Positions 23,791-27,373 of a stretch of DNA of 27,373 bases are shown one piece after another. Both the position numbers and the translations under genes were made by a program. Each line of letters starts with the position of its first letter. Position 1 is the stretch's first letter. The stretch comes from Syntrophaceae bacterium UBA2251 (lineage in GTDB: Bacteria > Desulfobacterota > Syntrophia > Syntrophales > UBA2251), in contig DDXV01000050.1 in NCBI GenBank assembly GCA_002347815.1, forward strand, positions 1 to 27,373, in the 5' to 3' direction. Under the pieces are notes generated by a model. That model made no database searches. It was not told the origin of the DNA and saw only the letters and a list, made by a program, of their open reading frames with translations.

Positions 23791-25071
23791 TCACGGGCCG
23801 AGGAGCCCGCGATAAACGTCGAGGACGCGGAGCGCCGCGGTTTCCCAGCTGAGGGCCTCCAGCTCCCCCCGCGAGCGGGCCACGACCGCCTCGGCCAAGT
23901 CCGGCTGTTTCAGGAGGGCGACGATCGTCCAGGCCAGGGCGTCCACGTCCCAGAAATCCACCCTCGGGACGTGCCGCAGCACCTCCCCGACGCCCGACTG
24001 CTTCGAGATGATGACCGGGACGTCGTGCAGCATCGCCTCGAGCGGGGTGATGCCAAAGGGTTCGGACACGCTGGGCATGACGTAGAGGTCGCTTAAGGCG
24101 AACATGCGTTCGACCTCCTCCCCGTCAAGAAAGCCCGTGAAGTGGACCTGGCGCCCGATGCCCAGTTCGGCCACCCGTTCGATCGTCTGCGGCAGCAGAT
24201 CGCCCGCGCCGACCATGACGAAGCGGACGTCCGGCAGAACGGCCAGGACCTTGGCCGCCGCCGCCACGAAATGGTCCGGACCTTTCTGGAAGGTGATGCG
24301 GCCCATGAACAGGACCCATTTCTTCCCGGGGGGTTTGAATGCGCGGTAGGCCGGCCCCGCCTCCCGACGGGTGACGGCGTTATGCACGACAGAGACCTTG
24401 CCGGCGGGGATGCCGTAGTGACGGACGATGAGGCCGCGGGTATAGTGACTGACGGCGATGACCCGATCGGCCAGGCTCATGCCGAGGCGCTCGACTTCGA
24501 AGATCGCCGGATGGACGCTGTTCCCGCTCCGATCGATCTCCGTGGCATGGACATGGTACACGAAAGGCCGGCCGCTGACCCGGCGGGCCTCGAGTGCGGC
24601 GGGAACGGTCATCCAGTCATGGGCGTGGATGACGTCGAAGGACGTCTCCGCGGCAATCCGACCGGCCGCCTTTCCGTACCGCAAGACCTCGGCCATCAGA
24701 TCGGGCCCGTAATTTCCGGAAGGTGCGAGCATCCCGGCCGCCCCGCCCGACGCGCCGGGATAGCGGTCCTCTCGTAGATAGGGATGGAGGGGGGAGTCGA
24801 TGATCCGGAGCAGGATCTCCAGGGGTTTCCCGAGCGCACCGGCCGGTGACGCCGCGTCCTCCGCGTCCTGTCCCGGGCCGGCGCTTGCCGGCACTTCGGC
24901 CGCGGACACCAGCCGGACATGGCCGGGTTCGGCCCCCGTCCGGGCGCGCGGGATGACATAGGTGACCGTCTGCCCCAGTTCGCTCATGGCGCGCGTCAGA
25001 CCCAGGCAGGCCGTCCCCAGGCCGCCGCTGATTTGGGGGGGAAACTCCCAGCCGAACATCAGGATGCGCAT
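23791..25071 (-). CDS. GT4-family glycosyltransferase of the glucan cassette
   Basis: The 426-residue protein is a GT-B fold retaining transferase. The N-terminal MRILMFGWEFPPQISGGLG has the glycine loop, DVIHAHDWMT (146-155) is typical, and the donor-site E-x7-E is E337/E345 (SEPFGITPLEA). The opening WEFPP-x-x-x-GGLG and HAHDW resemble GlgA/MalT-like alpha-glucan synthases more than cell-wall transferases. The context supports a role in glycogen or maltosyl-donor metabolism. Residues about 45-120 are a Gly/Ala/Pro-rich insertion of low conservation. The start ATG 25071 follows GGTGG. It is the first gene of the operon, behind a TTGACA promoter. Confidence 0.88.
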   Translation of the reverse strand: MRILMFGWEFPPQISGGLGTACLGLTRAMSELGQTVTYVIPRARTGAEPGHVRLVSAAEVPASAGPGQDAEDAASPAGALGKPLEILLRIIDSPLHPYLREDRYPGASGGAAGMLAPSGNYGPDLMAEVLRYGKAAGRIAAETSFDVIHAHDWMTVPAALEARRVSGRPFVYHVHATEIDRSGNSVHPAIFEVERLGMSLADRVIAVSHYTRGLIVRHYGIPAGKVSVVHNAVTRREAGPAYRAFKPPGKKWVLFMGRITFQKGPDHFVAAAAKVLAVLPDVRFVMVGAGDLLPQTIERVAELGIGRQVHFTGFLDGEEVERMFALSDLYVMPSVSEPFGITPLEAMLHDVPVIISKQSGVGEVLRHVPRVDFWDVDALAWTIVALLKQPDLAEAVVARSRGELEALSWETAALRVLDVYRGLLGP

Positions 25072-25127
25072 GCGTCCACCACTTTCTCGCCTTCGCGGAA
25101 CCCGTCGACATTCCGGAGTCTTTTGAA

Positions 25128-25156
25128 ACTATTGCAGGATGTGTCCCTTCTGTCAA
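25128..25156 (-). promoter_or_regulatory. Sigma-70 promoter of the glucan operon
   Basis: Perfect TTGACA (25156 down to 25151), a 17-base spacer and AATAGT (25133 down to 25128, four of six). Transcription would start near 25121, leaving about 50 bases of leader before the GT4 gene. It diverges from the phosphoesterase promoter about 60 bases away. Confidence 0.68.
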
Positions 25157-25216
25157 TAGGGAAAGGGTCCGCCTGCCGCCGCTTTCGTTTCCGACGGGGC
25201 CGTCCGGGAAAAAGGT

Positions 25217-25245
25217 TTTACAAGGCCTCCGGATTCGCATATGCT
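25217..25245 (+). promoter_or_regulatory. Sigma-70 promoter of the phosphoesterase gene
   Basis: TTTACA (25217-25222, five of six), a 17-base spacer and TATGCT (25240-25245, four of six). The predicted start near 25252 is about 59 bases before the ATG. Confidence 0.68.
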
Positions 25246-25310
25246 CCCCGCCGGGCGCGTCTCCGCACCGGGGGGGCGGAAACCGGGAAACCGTACGGAA
25301 GGGAAACGCC

Positions 25311-25967
25311 ATGAAACTGTTTGCCATCAGCGACATCCACGGGGCGACCAAACCCATCGAAGCGGCGGCGGCGCTTATCCGCGCGGCCGATGGGGTCGTC
25401 GTCTCCGGGGACATCACCCGCGGCAAGACACGGTCGGAAGCGGAGGAGGTCATCGCCTGCATCGAGCAGTATTCCACCCGCATCCTCGCCGTTCACGGCA
25501 ACTGGGACCGGCGGGAGGTGATGACCTTCCTCGAGGAGAAAGGGTGCAGCCTGCACGGGACGGGACGGACGCTTGACGGGACCGGCTTTTTCGGCCTGGG
25601 CGGTTCATCGCCGACGCCAATTCACACGGCGACGGAATACGCGGAGGAGGACATCGACGGTCTGCTCCGGGCGGGATACGAGACGGTCCGTGAAGCGGCC
25701 CGCACGGTCCTGATCTCCCATGTCCCTCCCCGGGGCGTCAGGGACCGGTCTTTCCTCGGCCTCCGGGGCGGCAGCCACAGCCTGAAGCGCTTCCTGGAAA
25801 CCCACCCGGTCTCCCTGTGCCTGTGCGGGCACATCCACGAGGCGGCCGGGATCGAACGCTTCCGGGATACGCTCGTGGCCAACGCGGGAAGCTTCAAGCG
25901 GGGACATTACCTCACCGTCGAGCTCGGCCCCGCGATGACGGTGGCCGCCGGACGGGTCGCCCACTGA
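25311..25967 (+). CDS. Calcineurin-like metallophosphoesterase
   Basis: The 218-residue protein has the full set of metallophosphoesterase motifs: D8-I-H10 (ISDIHG), GD34 (VSGDITRG), GN64 (VHGNWDRR), H in LISHVPPRG, and CGHIHE. These bind two metal ions. Its size and motif order resemble the YfcE/MJ0936 group that cleaves phosphodiesters or cyclic nucleotides; the natural substrate is unknown. No signal peptide is present. The start ATG 25311 follows GGAAGGG. It is a single-gene unit between the divergent glucan operon and the convergent cysteine desulfurase gene. Confidence 0.9.
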   Translation: MKLFAISDIHGATKPIEAAAALIRAADGVVVSGDITRGKTRSEAEEVIACIEQYSTRILAVHGNWDRREVMTFLEEKGCSLHGTGRTLDGTGFFGLGGSSPTPIHTATEYAEEDIDGLLRAGYETVREAARTVLISHVPPRGVRDRSFLGLRGGSHSLKRFLETHPVSLCLCGHIHEAAGIERFRDTLVANAGSFKRGHYLTVELGPAMTVAAGRVAH

Positions 25968-25968
25968 T

Positions 25969-25982
25969 CCCGCGGTGGCGGG
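25969..25982. other. Small hairpin between convergent phosphoesterase and desulfurase genes
   Basis: CCCGC-GGTG-GCGGG forms a 5-bp stem one base after the phosphoesterase stop codon. No T-run follows, so termination here would be weak. Confidence 0.25.
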
Positions 25983-26034
25983 GCGCCGGATCCCCCGCAA
26001 CCGGGAACGGAATCCTTGCCGGACGAACGCGGCT

Positions 26035-27216
26035 TCAGCGGCAGCCGCGCCGGCCCGCGGCGTCTTCGAGTTCGGCCAGGGCCTGAAGCCGGGAAACGAT
26101 CCGGATGAAGGCGTCGGCGGCCCGATCGATCTGCTCCACCGTATTCGTGCGACCGAGGCTGAACCGGACGGTGCCCAGGGCCTCTCCCGCGGAGAGATCC
26201 AGGGCCGCCAGGACGTGGGAGAGGGTCGGCGCCTCCGACGTGCACGCCGAACCGGCCGACACGGCGAATCCCTGCTTGTCCATCTCCCGAACCAGGGCCT
26301 CCCCCGTCAGGCCGTCGGCGGAAACACTCAGGATGTTGGGCAGGCGCAGCTCCGGGTGCCCGTTGACGCGCAGTTCGGGAAGGGCCTGCCGGATCGCGCC
26401 CTCCAGACGATCCCGCAGGTACGCGAGGAAGACCGCCTGATCGGCGAGGTCCCGCCGGGCGATCTCGCAGGCCTTGCCCAGCCCCACGATGCCGGGAACG
26501 TTTTCCGTGCCGCTCCGGAGCCCCCCCTCCTGGTGGCCGCCGTACTGCCGGGGCGCCAGGTGCGTCCCCCCGCGGACATACAGGGCGCCGACGCCCTTCG
26601 GCCCGTAAATCTTGTGGGAGGCCAGCGACAGAAGGTCCACGCCGAGCGTCTCGACCGCCACGGGGATCTTTCCCGCGGTCTGGACCGCGTCGGTGTGGAA
26701 GGGAACGCCCCTTTCCCGCGCAACGCGCGCCGCCTCGGCGATGGGTTCGATCGTACCGATTTCGTTGTTGCCGTGCATGACGCTGACGAGAAAGGTCTCG
26801 TCGCGGATGGCCTCCCGCACGGCCCCGGGATCGATCCGTCCCAGGGGATCGACCGCCAGGACGGTCAGTTCGCAACCCCCGTCCACCAGAGATTTGCATG
26901 CATTCAGCACGGCGGGGTGTTCGATGGCGCTGGTGACGAGATGATTCCGGCCCGCCGGCCGGGCGCCGGCGGCGCCGAGGACGGCCAGGTTGTCCGCCTC
27001 CGTCCCGCCGCTTGTGAAGACGATCTCTTCCGGCGCCGCTCCGATCAGCGCCGCCACCTGCGCCCGCGCGGTTTCCAGGGCTTCCCGCGCGTCGCGCCCG
27101 CGGGCGTGGATGCTCGAGGGGTTGCCGAAACGGCTGCCGAAGTACCGCATCATGGCGGCCATCACCTCGGGATCCGTCGGCGTCGTGGCGGCGTGGTCCA
27201 GGTAAACGGTGTCCAT
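26035..27216 (-). CDS. Cysteine desulfurase (NifS/IscS family)
   Basis: The 393-residue PLP enzyme removes sulfur from cysteine as an enzyme persulfide for Fe-S cluster and thio-cofactor synthesis. Seen are the N-terminal YLDHAATTP, H100 in AIEHPAV, the PLP lysine K202 in LASHKIYGPKG, and the catalytic cysteine C325 in SAGSACTSEAP-x-x-SHVL. The SGSAC-type mobile loop puts it in group I (NifS/IscS). No iscU/nifU-like scaffold is seen within the window. The start ATG 27216 has GGAAGGAG 13 bases upstream, a long spacing. Besides many Fe-S proteins, tRNA-Sec in this genome implies a selenium-delivery need, which some NifS-like enzymes can meet; that is inference only. Confidence 0.94.
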   Translation of the reverse strand: MDTVYLDHAATTPTDPEVMAAMMRYFGSRFGNPSSIHARGRDAREALETARAQVAALIGAAPEEIVFTSGGTEADNLAVLGAAGARPAGRNHLVTSAIEHPAVLNACKSLVDGGCELTVLAVDPLGRIDPGAVREAIRDETFLVSVMHGNNEIGTIEPIAEAARVARERGVPFHTDAVQTAGKIPVAVETLGVDLLSLASHKIYGPKGVGALYVRGGTHLAPRQYGGHQEGGLRSGTENVPGIVGLGKACEIARRDLADQAVFLAYLRDRLEGAIRQALPELRVNGHPELRLPNILSVSADGLTGEALVREMDKQGFAVSAGSACTSEAPTLSHVLAALDLSAGEALGTVRFSLGRTNTVEQIDRAADAFIRIVSRLQALAELEDAAGRRGCR

Positions 27217-27237
27217 GGTTCCGATTTCTCTCCTTCC

Positions 27238-27258
27238 GGACGGCGGGATCTGCCGTCC
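27238..27258 (-). promoter_or_regulatory. Leader hairpin abutting the desulfurase ribosome-binding site
   Basis: On the transcribed strand GGACGGC and GCCGTCC form a perfect 7-bp stem with a 7-base loop. The stem ends right beside GGAAGGAG. It could limit or expose ribosome access, or protect the mRNA 5' end. Confidence 0.4.
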
Positions 27259-27264
27259 ATACCC

Positions 27265-27285
27265 TAATTTCCCGAAGAAATTATA
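27265..27285 (-). promoter_or_regulatory. Perfect -10 box overlapping a dyad, candidate desulfurase promoter/operator
   Basis: TATAAT (27285 down to 27280) is a perfect -10 hexamer 64 bases before the cysteine desulfurase gene, though no good -35 box lies at 16-18 bases. It overlaps a perfect dyad TAATTTC-CCGAA-GAAATTA (27265-27283) centred at about the predicted transcription start. That position suits a repressor or an activator that replaces the -35 box. Confidence 0.45.
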
Positions 27286-27286
27286 A

Positions 27287-27373
27287 CTATGCCATGGCAG
27301 GGAGTTGTATATCTAAGGCTTTGAGAATATCCCGTTGCGCCTTGGTCACCTCTGTGAGGATATGACCGTACTT
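27287..27373 (-). CDS. C-terminal end of an unknown gene, possibly a transposase (partial)
   Basis: The minus-strand frame is open from the window edge to a TAG at 27289-27287 and gives 28 residues containing LTEVTKAQRDILKALDIQLP. The sequence is less GC-rich than all neighbours except the integrase region. The Q-R-D-I-L-K-A-L-D-I-x-L-P ending recalls the last residues of some IS transposases, but this is a weak recollection from a very short fragment. Most of the gene lies beyond the window. Confidence 0.5.
   Translation of the reverse strand, partial: KYGHILTEVTKAQRDILKALDIQLPAMA

Noticed and set aside
1..27373. CRISPR array, toxin-antitoxin pair, restriction or other defence genes
   Set aside because: No regularly spaced repeats and no recognisable defence or toxin genes were seen on either strand; any cargo of the left-hand element lies outside the window.

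Overview
The window is high-GC, densely packed bacterial chromosome. A selenocysteine tRNA, a molybdopterin-transfer enzyme, an aerobic-independent quinolinate synthase and a PflX-type radical SAM protein fit an anaerobe. Together with the overall gene style this suggests a deltaproteobacterial (Desulfobacterota, perhaps Syntrophales-like) genome; that placement is inference, not something a marker gene here proves.

Left edge (1-1187): visibly less GC-rich DNA. It holds the end of an unknown gene and a divergent tyrosine recombinase whose 3' end lies 23 bases from the 3' end of tRNA-Sec (selC, 1188-1285, minus strand). This is the layout of an integrative element sitting at the selC locus, with the bulk of the element off the left end. 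moeA (1297-2547, minus) ends 11 bases before the tRNA, so selC may be co-transcribed with it; molybdenum cofactor and selenocysteine are both needed by Sec-type formate dehydrogenases.

2735-11256: a plus-strand run nadA, mfd, a SurA-like PPIase, uvrA. Two of these genes belong to nucleotide excision repair: Mfd recruits UvrA to stalled RNA polymerase. 11366-12250 is a DMT-family exporter on the minus strand, divergent from a two-gene plus-strand unit (a 63-residue Cys-rich protein and a Dabb-domain protein). Both divergent promoters are close to the sigma-70 consensus.

13062-14959: proA and nadD, minus strand, overlapping by 4 bases, behind a clear TTGACA promoter. 15182-18280: plus-strand patatin-like hydrolase, UbiA/MenA-like prenyltransferase and PflX-like radical SAM protein.

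18301-25071 (minus): an alpha-glucan cassette. It encodes a GT4 glycosyltransferase, a GH57 glucan hydrolase or transferase, and a 1418-residue fusion of a eukaryote-type GT3 glycogen synthase with a GT35 alpha-glucan phosphorylase. Synthesis, processing and phosphorolysis of storage glucan are thus encoded in one tightly coupled unit, with the two opposing reactions on one polypeptide. This is the most distinctive thing in the window.

25311-27216: a calcineurin-like phosphoesterase (plus) and a NifS/IscS cysteine desulfurase (minus). At the right edge is the C-terminal end of another minus-strand gene, possibly a transposase, in lower-GC DNA. No CRISPR array, rRNA gene or complete insertion sequence is visible. 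No stretch longer than 300 bases lacks a gene.
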